From: Sepioteuthis lessoniana
Taxonomy: Eukaryota > Mollusca > Cephalopoda > Myopsida > Loliginidae
Length of the DNA: 64,000 nucleotides
Reading direction: 5' to 3'
NCBI GenBank assembly: GCA_963585895.1
Contig: OY757913.1
Location: 109,429,732 to 109,493,731 of the forward strand
This document shows positions 63,121 to 64,000 of this stretch, piece by piece; the stretch's first letter is position 1, and every line of letters starts with the position of its first letter. A model generated the notes under the pieces. It worked only from the letters and a program-made list of their open reading frames with translations. It was not told where the DNA came from and did no database searches. The position numbers and the translations under genes are program-made.

Positions 63121-64000
63121 GTAGGAAAAACAATTTTTGAATTCTTTTCTTTTTAATCATTTTTTTTATTTATTCATTTTTAGTTATTTTGATTATTGAT
63201 ATAATTAACAATTATTTTTAATTATTGATACTATTAATAATTATTTTTAGTTATTGATATTATTGATAATTATTTTTTATTATTCCTTTTTATCGCTAAT
63301 TATATAGAGATAAATAAAATAATTAAATTGATAATGATGACAACAGAGTTGGAAACTTTTACTTCCAATTTTGAATTTTCAAACATTTTGAAGGATTTTC
63401 CAAATATGGAACAACAGTGGTGTGAAAAACTCATACAATATTTCATCTAAGAATAAGAATGAATACACAATTCTGTTAATGATACTAGTGTAAAAAAAAT
63501 GGTACCTAGGGAGATTAAGGAAAAGAATAAGGGAGGGGTTTTATAGGTTTCATCTGAGATTCTGCAAACTGGCTTATATTCCTTTGATTTTTCTGAAAAA
63601 CATTTGTAAGGTTTGCAATTTGAGCCCAAGTTCATTTGGATGAGTTTATAAAAGTTAAATAAATTATTTGTTTATTTTTACATATCTTATACTTAATTTC
63701 ATATAGGTAAGAATCTAAAATTAAAAAAATTCTAAATAAAAAAAATAAAATCATTAAAAATATATTGATATGTAAAAAATAGAATATACTCATATATATT
63801 TGAAACAAGTTAGAATAACAAACATTTTAAAAAATATATAATATATTTATATATAAAAATATATACTTACATATTTAAGAAATATTGAAAAATCAAAAAA
63901 TAAAATAAAATATGAAATATCAAGTAATATATTCTTGTTAAAATTTTTTTTAAAATTTGATATTGGTTAGAATTACAAAAGTTTATCTAAAACATTCACT

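Overview
The window is eukaryotic nuclear DNA: low GC, large introns with GT/AG splice sites, dense tRNA-derived SINEs, long (AT)n microsatellites, and relics of LINE, Tc1/mariner and LTR elements. The repeat style, especially hundreds of bases of (AT)n and several SINE families with tRNA-like heads, suggests a cephalopod mollusc, most likely an octopus. That is inference; no marker gene proves the species.

Three protein genes are present. (1) An unidentified gene on the + strand occupies 2565-13910; three exons encode the last 166 residues, and its 5' end lies upstream or is not recognisable. (2) RPL11 (ribosomal protein uL5) lies on the - strand, with six coding exons from 30962 down to 22268 that assemble into a complete 179-residue protein. 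(3) DRC1, the nexin-dynein regulatory complex subunit 1 of motile cilia, runs on the + strand from 31247. Nine exons (about 347 residues, roughly the N-terminal half) are in the window and the gene continues past 64000. RPL11 and DRC1 are divergent, with start codons 284 bp apart, so they share a compact promoter.

The most interesting content is inside the RPL11 introns. Five copies of a 134-nt H/ACA-box snoRNA lie on the RPL11 sense strand, four in intron 4 and one in intron 2. Each has two hairpins, an ANANNA hinge and a terminal ACA or AUA box. All five share the same 3' guide pocket. It pairs on both sides with the universally conserved 18S rRNA segment GAGUAUGGUUGCA, leaving UG unpaired, as expected for a pseudouridylation guide. 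Intron 4 has grown by tandem duplication of a unit of about 1.3 kb, each unit carrying one snoRNA.

The rest is repeats. S1 is a tRNA-like SINE ending in a 'GGCATATCAACC' domain. S2 is a tRNA-like SINE ending in a TTAC-rich tail. S3 is a tRNA-like SINE ending near 'GGGGTTGGGTAAATA'. C is a longer composite repeat with internal ~57-bp units whose end resembles that of S1. Also present: three copies of one LINE with an (ATG)n 3' tail at 394-2151, 4628-5228 and 47178-49192; an older RT relic near 5.5 kb; a Tc1 element with ~200-bp inverted repeats at 58760-60250; a mariner relic near 43.8 kb; and a 574-bp solo LTR nested in an S2 copy at 56269-56842. Family letters are mine. Coordinates of SINE and composite copies are approximate to about 10-20 bases.
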